Positions 8,748 to 17,995 of a DNA stretch of 64,000 nucleotides are shown piece after piece (within the stretch, counting starts at the first letter, position 1; each line of letters starts with the position of its first letter). The position numbers were made by a program, and so were the translations under genes. Origin of the DNA: Methylococcales bacterium (GTDB lineage Bacteria; Pseudomonadota; Gammaproteobacteria; Methylococcales; Methylomonadaceae); assembly GCA_026399015.1 (NCBI GenBank), contig JAPLRS010000031.1, positions 1 to 64,000 of the forward strand, given 5' to 3'. The notes below the pieces were generated by a model. The model saw only the letters and a program-made list of their open reading frames with translations, ran no database searches and was not told the DNA's origin.

Positions 8748-11273
8748 ATGCAACCCAAAGTAGCAATATCGTCAGACTTTTTTAACAGTGTTTTAAAGTT
8801 ACCTAGGACGCAACAAGAAAAAGCGGCTAAGTTAATGGAGACTTTTAGGCTTAATCCTAAATCACCGGGTATTAATTACGAAACCATTCAAGTAGCACGT
8901 GATAAAAACTTACGCTCAGTGCGTATCGATCAAGCTTATCGGGCTATTGTATTAGCGCCTGAAAAAGGTGATGTGTACATTTTATTGTGGGCGGATTTAC
9001 ATGATGATGCTTATAAATGGGCAAGTGATCGAATCTTTAAAATCAATCCTGAAAATGGTGTCTTGCAAATATTAGATACGCAATACGTTGATGAAGCCAA
9101 GCAGATCCAACAATCAGCAGTGGCTCAAGCAAATACCGGTTTATTTACTGATATTAGAGATCGATATTTAGTCCGATTAGGTGTGCCTGAGGAGTTATTG
9201 CCACTCGTTAGGCAAGTATTAAGGCCATTAGATTTAGAAGAATTAAAAGTTAAATTACCTGATGAAGCCTATGAAGCTTTGGCTTTGTTGGCTGATGGCA
9301 TTAGTTTAGAAGAGGTCATGTCTGTTTATGATGTGAGCTTACAAGATACTCCGTCTACTATTGATACTAACGATTTTGCGAGCGCCTTGGATAATCCAGA
9401 TACTAAGCGTCGCTTTTTATTGGCCTCGGATGACGAAGCTTTACAAGCCATGCTAGATGCGCCTTTAGAAAAATGGCGTGTCTTTTTACATCCTTTGCAA
9501 CGGAAGTTGATTTATAGAGATTGGAATGGCCCTGTACGTGTTTTAGGTGGCGCTGGTACGGGAAAAACGGTAGTGGCGATGCATCGTGCTAAGTGGTTAG
9601 CAGAACAAATCTCAGAATCACGCGATACCAAAGTGTTATTTACGACCTATACTAAAAACTTAGCCTTAGATATACAGCAGAATTTAAAACATATTTGTGC
9701 GCCAGAAGTGATGCGTAAAATTGAAGTGATCAGTCTAGATGCTTTGGTTAAACGCTTTATGGAGAAGCACGGTTATAAGATTAATTATACGTTTATACAT
9801 GAAAGTAAAGCCAAAGAGCTTTGGAATAATGCGCTGATTCTTAAGCCTGATGAGGGTAATTTGTCTGAATCATTTTTCAGAGAAGAATGGGATAAGGTGA
9901 TTCAGCCACAAAATATTAATACTTTAGAAGGTTATTTACAGGCCAGACGAGTAGGGCGGGGAGTGCAATTAAACCGTACTATGCGGAAATTGGTCTGGGA
10001 TGTTTTTGAAAATTATCAAGTTGCCTTAAATGATGCAGGTTTAAAAGAAGCAGAAGATGTGTATCGGGATGCTTTAACTTTAATAGAGACCGACAAGCTT
10101 CAAGCGCCCTATTCGCATGTATTAGTGGATGAAGCTCAAGACTTTGGGATGAATGCCTTTCGGTTATTACGCCGCTTAGTGGCCGAAGACAAAAACGATT
10201 TATTTATTGTGGGCGATGCGCACCAGCGTATTTATGGCAGTAAAGTCGTACTGGGGCAATGTGGTATTAAAATCATAGGACGTAGCCACAAATTAAGAAT
10301 CAATTATCGAACCACTGAACAAATTAGACAGTCTGCTGTTTTACTATTAAACGGCATTGCCTTTGATGATTTGGATGATGGTAAAGATGAGCAGTCTGGT
10401 TATCGTTCTTTAATGACGGGTTCAGAACCCCTCATACAATGTTTTGATAATGCGAAAGCCGAAACTGATTTTATTGTGACTTCTTTAAAAGAGTTACCTG
10501 AAGAGTCTTGGCTGAAGTCTTGTATTGCCGTACGCAGACTTAATGACATGGAGCGTTATAAAGTGGCTTTAACTGAAGCTAACATCCCCTTTTACCAAAT
10601 TGATCAAAATACCGTAGATAATGAAAAGCATGCAGGTGTAAGGATCGCCACTATGCATCGTGTAAAAGGTCTAGAGTTTGATTATATGTATGTGGCGGGA
10701 GTTAATGATGGCGTGATGCCGTTAAATTATCTAGATTCTGATGATGTAACCGTTATTAGGGAACATGAGCAAAAAGAACGTTCTTTGCTTTATGTGGCTA
10801 TTACACGGGCTAAACGATTTTGCGCTATTACTGGCTTTGGTAAGATTTCTAAGTTTATAGAGGGGATTGAAAAAGCAGAGGTTACCCCTATGAACTGGAA
10901 ACACCAAAACGGTTACAAAATGACCGGCAAAGTTAGTGGCAAAGAGCGCGAGTTTTATGCAATCTTTATCATAAAGGCCAAAAATGAATATACGTTTATC
11001 TCACCTGCTTATTTGGATCCATGGAATGCTGGAAATTCTGGACATATAGTTGAGGGTGAAATTGTTACAGATGCACGTAATAACTGTATTCTAAGAGATG
11101 AGATATTAGGTACTGAGCTTTTAATTACCCCTTTAGAATCGGACAAACTCAGAAAAGAGTTTGAAATGTTTTTAAATATACACGAACCTATAAGTGGCTT
11201 GCCTAAAAGTGAATATGATCGCAATTTCGAAGGCGAATATAGTCGCCTGTTAAAGGCGTATTCTGCGGAATAA
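8748..11273 (+). CDS. UvrD/Rep-type helicase with N-terminal RelE/ParE-like domain
   Basis: This 841-residue protein starts 9 bases after the giant helicase. Residues 1-105 look like a RelE/ParE-fold toxin module (ISSDFFNSVLKLPRTQQ, SVRIDQAYRAIV, YILLWADLHDDAYKWA). The rest is a superfamily 1A helicase: Walker A GGAGTGKTVVAMHRAKW near residue 268, VLVDEAQDFG (motif II) near 460, GDAHQRIYG, LRINYRTTEQIR, MHRVKGLEFDYMYV and LLYVAITRAKRF. It probably unwinds or translocates on DNA together with the upstream helicase. The RelE-like part may bind nucleic acid or a partner rather than act as a toxin; no antitoxin gene adjoins it. It seems to be the last gene of the operon. Confidence 0.85.
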   Translation: MQPKVAISSDFFNSVLKLPRTQQEKAAKLMETFRLNPKSPGINYETIQVARDKNLRSVRIDQAYRAIVLAPEKGDVYILLWADLHDDAYKWASDRIFKINPENGVLQILDTQYVDEAKQIQQSAVAQANTGLFTDIRDRYLVRLGVPEELLPLVRQVLRPLDLEELKVKLPDEAYEALALLADGISLEEVMSVYDVSLQDTPSTIDTNDFASALDNPDTKRRFLLASDDEALQAMLDAPLEKWRVFLHPLQRKLIYRDWNGPVRVLGGAGTGKTVVAMHRAKWLAEQISESRDTKVLFTTYTKNLALDIQQNLKHICAPEVMRKIEVISLDALVKRFMEKHGYKINYTFIHESKAKELWNNALILKPDEGNLSESFFREEWDKVIQPQNINTLEGYLQARRVGRGVQLNRTMRKLVWDVFENYQVALNDAGLKEAEDVYRDALTLIETDKLQAPYSHVLVDEAQDFGMNAFRLLRRLVAEDKNDLFIVGDAHQRIYGSKVVLGQCGIKIIGRSHKLRINYRTTEQIRQSAVLLLNGIAFDDLDDGKDEQSGYRSLMTGSEPLIQCFDNAKAETDFIVTSLKELPEESWLKSCIAVRRLNDMERYKVALTEANIPFYQIDQNTVDNEKHAGVRIATMHRVKGLEFDYMYVAGVNDGVMPLNYLDSDDVTVIREHEQKERSLLYVAITRAKRFCAITGFGKISKFIEGIEKAEVTPMNWKHQNGYKMTGKVSGKEREFYAIFIIKAKNEYTFISPAYLDPWNAGNSGHIVEGEIVTDARNNCILRDEILGTELLITPLESDKLRKEFEMFLNIHEPISGLPKSEYDRNFEGEYSRLLKAYSAE

Positions 11274-11332
11274 GCTTAATTTTTGTTTCAAAATTATAAT
11301 GCACTTTTGGTTAGCTTATTAAACGGTGGTAA

Positions 11333-12855
11333 ATGGAAACTGACAATATTCATGGTAACAGTGTGGAAAGTATTCAAGAACTCATTGCGCGTGCAAATAA
11401 TGGTTATGTGGATTCACAATTGGTTTTAGCGGCAATGTACCTGTTTGGCGATGGAGTGGATATAGATTATAAAGCAGCGGCTAGTTGGTTTTTAAAGGCG
11501 GCTGATCAGGGTAGTGCAACTGCTCTGAACGATTTAGGTAATATGTACAAAAATGGAATGTATTTTGATCAAGATATCGAGAAAGCAATAGAGTTTTATT
11601 TTAGATCAGCAGAAGCCGGTTGCATACAAGGTAAATTTAACTACGGTTGGGAATTATTAAATTTATCATCTACCGAATATGATACTAATAAAGCCATTGA
11701 GTTTATTGTTTCAGCGGCTGACCAAGGTCTAATTATTGCACAAATTAAACTAGGTATTATGCTTGTAGAGGGTGAATGTTTACCGGTTGATTATGATAAA
11801 TCGTTCAACTATTTTTATTCTGCAGCCTCTGAAGGTGATGCAGAAGCCTTGAATTGCTTAGGCTTGAGTTATGTAAATGGCTACGGATGTGAAAAGAATC
11901 AGGAAATGGCGAATCGATTTTTTCTATAGCAGCTGACAAGGGATCTTCGCAAGCACAATTTAATTTGGCTTGGAGTTACAAGTATGGACTTGCACTTGAT
12001 CGAAATTTAGAGATAGCCTTCTATCTATACTCATTGGCGGCAGAACAAAATCATCCGGGTGCGATACGTGAGATTGGTCAAATGTATGAAGTTGGAACAA
12101 ATGATTGTCCTAAGGATATAGCAAAAGCAGTAGAGCTTTATACACAGGCCGCTGAACTTGGTGACTTTGTGGCAGAATACAATCTTGGAGTATTCTATGA
12201 GTACGGTACAGGTGTAAGTATTGATATCCCGAAATCTGCAATGTATCTTGCTCGTGCGGCTTCTAAAAATCATCCCTCTGCAAATTTCAATCTTGGATTA
12301 TTGTACCAAACGGGTATTGATGGCGAACCTGACTATTTGAAAGCCATGTCTTATTTTGAAAAGGCTGAACAACTGGGTCATAAGAAGGCTTCAGGTGCCA
12401 TTGGTTTTCTATGGTTAAACGGTTTAGGCGTTATAAAAGATACTGTTAAGGCATTACATTATATTGAAAAGAGCGCCGTTTCTGGTGATGAAGCCTCTCA
12501 ATATAATCTGGGGACGCTTTATAAAGGCATTAAGGACATTCCTGATAATCTTACGAAGGTAGTTTATTGGCTGGAAAAATCAGCGCGCCAAGATTTTGCG
12601 GCTGCACAAATTGATCTAGGCATAATGTTTATACTGGGTGAAGGTGTTGAGATTAATAAGGTTGGGGCTGTTAAATGGATTTGCTTGGGGCAAATAAATG
12701 GAGATGCCAGAGGTCTAGAGTTATTAAACTATTGTAAGAGTGAAATTTCTGAAGAATTATTTGATAAGGGCTACAAGCAAGCTCAATTGCATTTAGCGTG
12801 TCTTCAGTCTAAAAACATTGCACCATCTGCTGAGCAACTTAAGTTTATGCACTAA
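11333..12855 (+). pseudogene. Sel1-repeat (TPR-like) protein gene split by one frameshift
   Basis: Two adjoining reading frames, 11333-11929 and 11965-12855, encode successive Sel1-like repeats (patterns such as A..WF..AA.QG...A...LG.MY..G). The first frame ends at TAG 11927-11929 directly after a run of six T (11918-11923). Reading one base back at that run continues without a break as SIAADKGSSQAQFNLAW in the frame of the second part. The intact product would have about 507 residues. Sel1 proteins are scaffolds for protein-protein contacts. No signal peptide is visible. The gene may be truly broken, rescued by slippage, or a homopolymer sequencing error. It follows the defence operon by 60 bases and could belong to it. 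Confidence 0.75.
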
Positions 12856-12933
12856 TTAAGGTTAAATGTGCACCATTGTTTTTAGATATTTATTTTAGAG
12901 TTGATCAACTAGGCTATTAAATTTGGTGACGGC

Positions 12934-13041
12934 TTATTTTAAGCTGTCTGCATTTTTTACGAAATAACTTACATTACCAGAATGTAACTTTGCGACTTGT
13001 TCTGCCTCAAGGTTATAAGTGTCGTTGGTTAGTTTGTCCAT
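12934..13041 (-). CDS. Possible 35-residue small protein
   Basis: An open frame of 35 codons begins with MDKLTNDTYNLEAEQVAK and ends NADSLK. Its ATG (13041-13039) lies inside the last codons of sbcC, an overlap typical of coupled genes, and its composition looks protein-like. No family is recognised. It could instead be the remnant of a longer gene, or chance. Confidence 0.3.
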   Translation of the reverse strand: MDKLTNDTYNLEAEQVAKLHSGNVSYFVKNADSLK

Positions 13042-16000
13042 GATTTATGTTTTGCATTAATTGTAGTTATAGAACTTCCATCTCTTGAGCTTTTTACATC
13101 AATTCTTAGAGCCATTTGTTCTTTTAGTTCGCTCACATGAGAAATGATGCCTATCATCCGACCGGTAGATTGTAGGTCGATCAAGGTTTTTATGGCTAAA
13201 TCTAATGATTCTGGGTCTAAGCTACCAAAACCTTCGTCTATAAATAAGGTGTCTAATTTTATGCCGCCCGCATAAGATTGCACGACATCAGATAAGCCTA
13301 AGGCTAAAGATAAAGCCGCCATAAAAGATTCCCCACCCGACAGCGTGGCAACAGGTCTGGTTTTGTCGGTGTAACTGTCTTCAACTTCTAGGTCTAAACC
13401 CGCCGCCGCATTACCGCCAATGGCGTCAAGTCTGCGGAGTAATCGGTATCGACCTTTGCTCATTAAATTTAGCCGTTGCGAGGCTTGAATCAATACATCA
13501 TCTAGTAACACGCTTAACACAAAGCGTTGCAGACTAATTCGTTTGCCCGACGTACCGTTGGCAACGTCACTTAGTGTACCAATAATGGCATATTGGGCAT
13601 CCAGTTCGGCGGTTTTAGTTCTAATTTGGCTTAATTGCGTTTTTACGTTTAGCAGCAGATTGTTTCTTTCTTCAAGCTGGCGCCATGTTTGGTCTGTTAA
13701 ATTAAACGCAGTGGTTTGGGCGGTTAAGTCTGCTGCAATCTGCTGTAAATCGGGTAATGTTTGCTCCGCTAAATCTGCTTTAAGCTGGGTTACTATGCTT
13801 TGTAAGCGCGTTAATTGTGTGTTAAATGTATCTATTGTGTCTTTAAGCGTTTGCTGTTCAAACTCTGATAATAAGGCCGCTTTAAAGGCATTGATATCTA
13901 TAAAGCAACTTCCCGCTAAGGCGTTATGCCAGTTATCTGTTGTTTCCGCCTGTGTTTTTTGCAAGGCCTCTGCTTGGATCTGTAATTGACTAAGAGTAGC
14001 CGTCTTGGCTTCTAAACTTAAGCTGTGCAGGTCAAATTGTTCCTGAGCATGTGTAACATTCTGATTTAATTGTTTAATGTTAGCTTCAATAGTTGTCAGC
14101 TCATTGATTAATTTATCCGCATCTCGATACGTTTCTGGAACTTGGCTTTCTAATTGCGCAACGACAGTGGTAGCTTGTATTAAATCGGCTTTATCGATAT
14201 CTGCAACGCTCTGTAAGGCACTAATGTTGTTGGCTATAGTGACTAAAGAAGCTTTAAGTTCTGTGATTTTAAGTAATAGACTTGCATGGTCTTTTTGTCT
14301 TTGTATTAATCGCTCAACTTCTGCTTGTGTGGTATTAACTATTTGGCTAATGGCGTCTAGGCTTTGTTCCGCAAACGCTTGTAAAGCGACTTCCAGTTCT
14401 TGAGTTTGTCTTTGGTTAGTGGCCAACTCTATATTAAGTTCTTGTACATCTGCTTCAGCTTTTTGCATGGCTATACGCGATTTTTCTTCAGCTGCGCGGC
14501 TTAAATCAAGGTGTTCTTTGGTGACCAATGAAGCGTCATCTGCAATATGAGCTGGGTTAGGGTGAGAGGTACTGCCACACACTAAGCAAGGTTCGCCGGT
14601 TTTAAGTTCTGCTGCTAATAAAGCAGCCTGCCCAGCATGCCATGCTAATTCGGTTTTTTTGCTGTGTAATTGATGCTCAATAAAGTCATTTTGTAAATTG
14701 CTAAAACGGGTGTTAGACAAACCCAATGCTTTAGTTAAAGTCAGTTGTGTTTCGCGTAAGGCTTGTAAAGTTGTACGCTGTTCAAGTTTTATACGTTGCT
14801 CTGCTAAGGCTATTTGTTGTGGGGCTAGGGCTAATAAGGCGGCAGAAAGCGTAGCCGTTTGTTGTTCTGTCTCTAAAACCGCGCTGTTAATTTGCGTTTG
14901 CTGACTTAATTCAGCATCTAGCTTGGCCTGACTGCTTAGGGCTTTTGCTTGTTGATGGGTTAAGCTAGTTTTGGCCTGGTTAAGTTGTATAACTTGATCT
15001 TTAAATTGAGTTAAAGAAAAGTACTGGGTATTTAGGTCATTAATTTTTAGGGCCGCTGTTTTTGCTGTATTTAATAAGTTTTCGGCGGTTGTTTTGGCTG
15101 TTGTTGCGGTTGTAATCGCCTGTGTTGCTTGTTCAATTTGTTGCGTTACCTCGGTTAAGGCCGTGGTTTTTTCTAGATGATTTTTATACAGCGGTTGTAT
15201 TCTTTCTGCTTGAATCGCGTTATTTAAGTTTTGTTGTTGATTTAATATATCGGGCTGTAACTCAAGTTGCTTAGCCAGTTCTATTTCTTTTTGATTTAAA
15301 GTTTCAAAGCTTTTTTGTAAAGTTTCCGCGTGTTGTTTGGCTAAGGTCGCTTGAGTTTGTGCAGCTTGCGCTTGGCTTTTAAGTTCGGCAGCATGGTGTA
15401 ACTGGGGGGCTAGATCTAAGGCTTCTGCATCCATGTCGGCTTCTGAATTTACGTTTGCAGTTTGTAGAATGCCTATGATCTGTTGATTATTATCAGCTAC
15501 AGCGCGTCTTATTTCTGCAGATTGGTCTTTTAATTGCCTTTCGATGCGTTTGTATATATGGGTTTGAAATAACTGGCTAAAGATTTCTTCTCTATTCGCA
15601 GAATTAGCCATTAATAAGTCACGGAACTTACCTTGGGGTAATACGATGACTTGTCTAAATTGTTCAACATTAAGCCCTAATAAGTCTGCTATGTAAGCGC
15701 TAGCGTCATTTACTTTTTTTGCGACTAGTAGTTCGCCTTCTGCAGTGCCATCCAATAACCAAAGTTGTGCTTCTGGTGTTTGTAGGGTTGTACCTTCGCC
15801 TCTGGTTCTTGGGCGTTCTTGGGCAGGAATGCGTCTAATACGGTAGGTTTTTGTGTTTAAGCTAAAATCTAAAATGACTTCTGTTAGTAAATTTGCGGCG
15901 GCATGATCACAGCGCATTTGGGCGCCATCGCGTTCTGCGCCTGTCGTTTGGCCGTATAAAGCAAAGCATATGGCATCTAAAATTGAGCTTTTACCCGCGC

Positions 16001-16112
16001 CAGTCGGGCCATTAATTAAAAATAAAGGATTATTGCCTAAGGTACTAAAATCAATGTGTTCTGTTTTTGCGAAGGGGCCAAAAGCTTGCAATGTAAGATG
16101 TAATGGTTTCAT
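13029..16112 (-). CDS. sbcC: SbcC, ATPase subunit of the SbcCD nuclease
   Basis: SbcC is the SMC/Rad50-like ATPase that, with SbcD, opens and degrades DNA hairpins, cruciforms and protein-blocked ends. This 1027-residue protein has Walker A GPTGAGKSS at residues 35-43, a Q-loop region near VLPQGKFRDLL, long coiled coils, a zinc hook CLVC near residue 507, the ABC signature LSGGES near 924, and Walker B LDTLFIDEGFGSLDPE near 957. The length is normal for the family. Its ATG overlaps the sbcD stop by 4 bases (ATGA), so the two are translationally coupled. It runs opposite to the defence operon and appears to be housekeeping. Confidence 0.97.
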   Translation of the reverse strand: MKPLHLTLQAFGPFAKTEHIDFSTLGNNPLFLINGPTGAGKSSILDAICFALYGQTTGAERDGAQMRCDHAAANLLTEVILDFSLNTKTYRIRRIPAQERPRTRGEGTTLQTPEAQLWLLDGTAEGELLVAKKVNDASAYIADLLGLNVEQFRQVIVLPQGKFRDLLMANSANREEIFSQLFQTHIYKRIERQLKDQSAEIRRAVADNNQQIIGILQTANVNSEADMDAEALDLAPQLHHAAELKSQAQAAQTQATLAKQHAETLQKSFETLNQKEIELAKQLELQPDILNQQQNLNNAIQAERIQPLYKNHLEKTTALTEVTQQIEQATQAITTATTAKTTAENLLNTAKTAALKINDLNTQYFSLTQFKDQVIQLNQAKTSLTHQQAKALSSQAKLDAELSQQTQINSAVLETEQQTATLSAALLALAPQQIALAEQRIKLEQRTTLQALRETQLTLTKALGLSNTRFSNLQNDFIEHQLHSKKTELAWHAGQAALLAAELKTGEPCLVCGSTSHPNPAHIADDASLVTKEHLDLSRAAEEKSRIAMQKAEADVQELNIELATNQRQTQELEVALQAFAEQSLDAISQIVNTTQAEVERLIQRQKDHASLLLKITELKASLVTIANNISALQSVADIDKADLIQATTVVAQLESQVPETYRDADKLINELTTIEANIKQLNQNVTHAQEQFDLHSLSLEAKTATLSQLQIQAEALQKTQAETTDNWHNALAGSCFIDINAFKAALLSEFEQQTLKDTIDTFNTQLTRLQSIVTQLKADLAEQTLPDLQQIAADLTAQTTAFNLTDQTWRQLEERNNLLLNVKTQLSQIRTKTAELDAQYAIIGTLSDVANGTSGKRISLQRFVLSVLLDDVLIQASQRLNLMSKGRYRLLRRLDAIGGNAAAGLDLEVEDSYTDKTRPVATLSGGESFMAALSLALGLSDVVQSYAGGIKLDTLFIDEGFGSLDPESLDLAIKTLIDLQSTGRMIGIISHVSELKEQMALRIDVKSSRDGSSITTINAKHKSWTN

Positions 16113-17257
16113 GCTAAACCACCTTCTGTAGAGTTAACGGTTGAGGTGATAATGTTTGTAATGGCCGTGTGTTGCTCTGGGGTTAAATCTTGACCTGATA
16201 CTTGTTTAAAGAAATCCTGAAACATTTCCAGTTCACCTCGTTTAAGTTTGTCACGGTTTACTTGCAGATTTCCGGAGTCTTGTAGCCAAGTTTTTTCTAT
16301 GTGCAGCACATTCTCGTAGACTTGGCGTAACTTGCTCATGGGGTCAAGAATGGCGTTTTGGTCGGTTAAGCGGATTAATAAATAATCTTGATTATTGGGA
16401 TCTGTTACGCCCTGTTTTAATAAACTTTCTAAATCACCTTCTAAGGTACGCATGTCGCGTAAGGGTTTTAAAGGTAAGTGTGTGGTAGATTTTAGACCGG
16501 TATTATCCATCTCAACAAGCGTGACGCCCTTTTGTTGGCGTTGTTCTGAAAAGCTATACTTTAATATAGACCCCGAATAGCGAATATGCGTTTCACCTTT
16601 GTGTTGTGGATTGTGTAAATGCCCTAGTGCTACGTAATCAAAGGCTTTAAAGGGTTCTACACTTACTCTATCGGCCCCGCCAATGGATAAAGGTCTTTCT
16701 GATTCTGAGGCTTCTGCACCATCTATAAAGCAATGGCTAATAAGCACATTAATGGCATTCGCATTTTTTACGGCATTGATTTGTTCAATTAGGTATTGGT
16801 GGGCTTCGTCATGACTCGTTACATCAACCTCAAAATGATTACGCACCGATTCAGGGTCGTTATAAGGAATACCGTAAAAGGCTATTGCATGGCCGTTTTT
16901 GTTAAGAATAACAGGTTGGGTAATTCGGTTTAAGTCGCCAATAATATGTAGGCCGGCTTGCTTAAGTTGCTTTGAGCCAAAGCGTAAACGTTCTGCACCA
17001 TCATGGTTGCCTGGGATTAATAGCACGGGTACGGCTAAATCGGTACAAATGGTGTTTAATACTTCATCTAATAAACTAACTGCTGCTGCAGGTGGCACTG
17101 ATCTGTCGTAAATATCGCCGGCTATTATTACCGCATCAACGGCCTCGCTTCTTATGTATGCCACAATCTGTGCAAGCACATGGCGCTGATCATCAAGTAA
17201 TGAAACATTGTGAAATTGGCGCCCTATATGCCAGTCAGAAGTGTGTAAAAATTTCAT
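16109..17257 (-). CDS. sbcD: SbcD, nuclease subunit of SbcCD
   Basis: SbcD is the Mre11-like Mn-dependent exo/endonuclease of the SbcCD complex. The 382-residue sequence has all phosphodiesterase motifs: SDWHIG (residues 7-12), GDIYDRS (47-53), PGNHD (82-86), SHCFIDG and GHLH (near 211-214). It is first in a two-gene operon with sbcC and is followed by it with a 4-base overlap. Confidence 0.97.
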   Translation of the reverse strand: MKFLHTSDWHIGRQFHNVSLLDDQRHVLAQIVAYIRSEAVDAVIIAGDIYDRSVPPAAAVSLLDEVLNTICTDLAVPVLLIPGNHDGAERLRFGSKQLKQAGLHIIGDLNRITQPVILNKNGHAIAFYGIPYNDPESVRNHFEVDVTSHDEAHQYLIEQINAVKNANAINVLISHCFIDGAEASESERPLSIGGADRVSVEPFKAFDYVALGHLHNPQHKGETHIRYSGSILKYSFSEQRQQKGVTLVEMDNTGLKSTTHLPLKPLRDMRTLEGDLESLLKQGVTDPNNQDYLLIRLTDQNAILDPMSKLRQVYENVLHIEKTWLQDSGNLQVNRDKLKRGELEMFQDFFKQVSGQDLTPEQHTAITNIITSTVNSTEGGLA

Positions 17258-17329
17258 GGGGATAGTATCTTTGAGGTCGTTAATGGGGTTTTATTGCATT
17301 ATATAAACAATATAGCCATTTTAGTTTTC

Positions 17330-17482
17330 TTAGTCTTCATCAGACCAATCAAAATTGTTGAGTAATTCAAGGTATTCGCGGTCTTCTTCTTGGCTAGGTA
17401 AGCTTTTGTCGAATAAAGCATAATAGTCATCGCGTTTTTTATATTCAGCAGCGGTAGGTTTGGGTAGGGTAGTGTTTTCCAT
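17330..17482 (-). CDS. Small acidic hypothetical protein (50 residues)
   Basis: The product starts MENTTLPKPTAAEYKKRDD and ends in an acidic tail FDWSDED. A longer frame reaches back to 17515, but AGAGGA sits 7 bases before the ATG at 17482, which makes the shorter form the likely one. No family is recognised. It lies 72 bases upstream of sbcD on the same strand and could share its transcript. Confidence 0.55.
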   Translation of the reverse strand: MENTTLPKPTAAEYKKRDDYYALFDKSLPSQEEDREYLELLNNFDWSDED

Positions 17483-17601
17483 TTTTGTTTCCTCTTTAAA
17501 AATAGTTGTTGTCATTTAAGACGATGTTATTTTAGAAATAGGAAACGACAGGTTGTGACGTGTATAATTATTTTTTAAAAGTTTTTTTGAGTTGATTGAC
17601 C

Positions 17602-17928
17602 ATGAAAATAAAAGCAAAAGACGTAGACGCCAACTATTTATATTTAACCACGGCTAATCAATACAGAGCTGTGCTGGCTATGAAAGGTGATTTTATGATT
17701 TATGCCCCGTCTTTAGAAGGAACGCCGGTGGTAGATTTAAGTTCTGCAAACATGCCATTTGAGAATCAGCCTTTTAAAAAATGCCAGATTATTACTTTTG
17801 CTAAAAAAGATTACCAAGAATTTGTGTTTAATGGCGTTAAAGGTCTTAAGCATCAATTAAATCAAGCTCAGTTAACAGAGATTATTGCGCAATGTAATGC
17901 CAAAGCCGCTATAACCACACTGGTTTAA
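17602..17928 (+). CDS. Hypothetical protein (108 residues)
   Basis: The frame opens at TTG 17596, but the ATG at 17602 two codons later is the more natural start. The product (MKIKAKDVDANYLYLTTANQ...) is soluble, with alternating strands and helices and no membrane segment. No family is recognised. A TATAAT at 17563-17568 could be its -10 box. It sits alone between the divergent sbcD side and the large oxidoreductase. Confidence 0.6.
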   Translation: MKIKAKDVDANYLYLTTANQYRAVLAMKGDFMIYAPSLEGTPVVDLSSANMPFENQPFKKCQIITFAKKDYQEFVFNGVKGLKHQLNQAQLTEIIAQCNAKAAITTLV

Positions 17929-17995
17929 ATATTTTCGGGGGTGTTGCTGGATGTTACAATAACGGTAACATAATTTTACGATAAGCAGATTATCC

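Noticed and set aside
11333-12855. Programmed -1 frameshift in the Sel1 gene
   Set aside because: The site A-TTT-TTT-C is not a full slippery heptamer and no stimulatory structure was evident; mutation or sequencing error is simpler.
14077-14403. Frames antisense to sbcC
   Set aside because: They are shadows of the coiled-coil codons; sbcC is unmistakable on the other strand.
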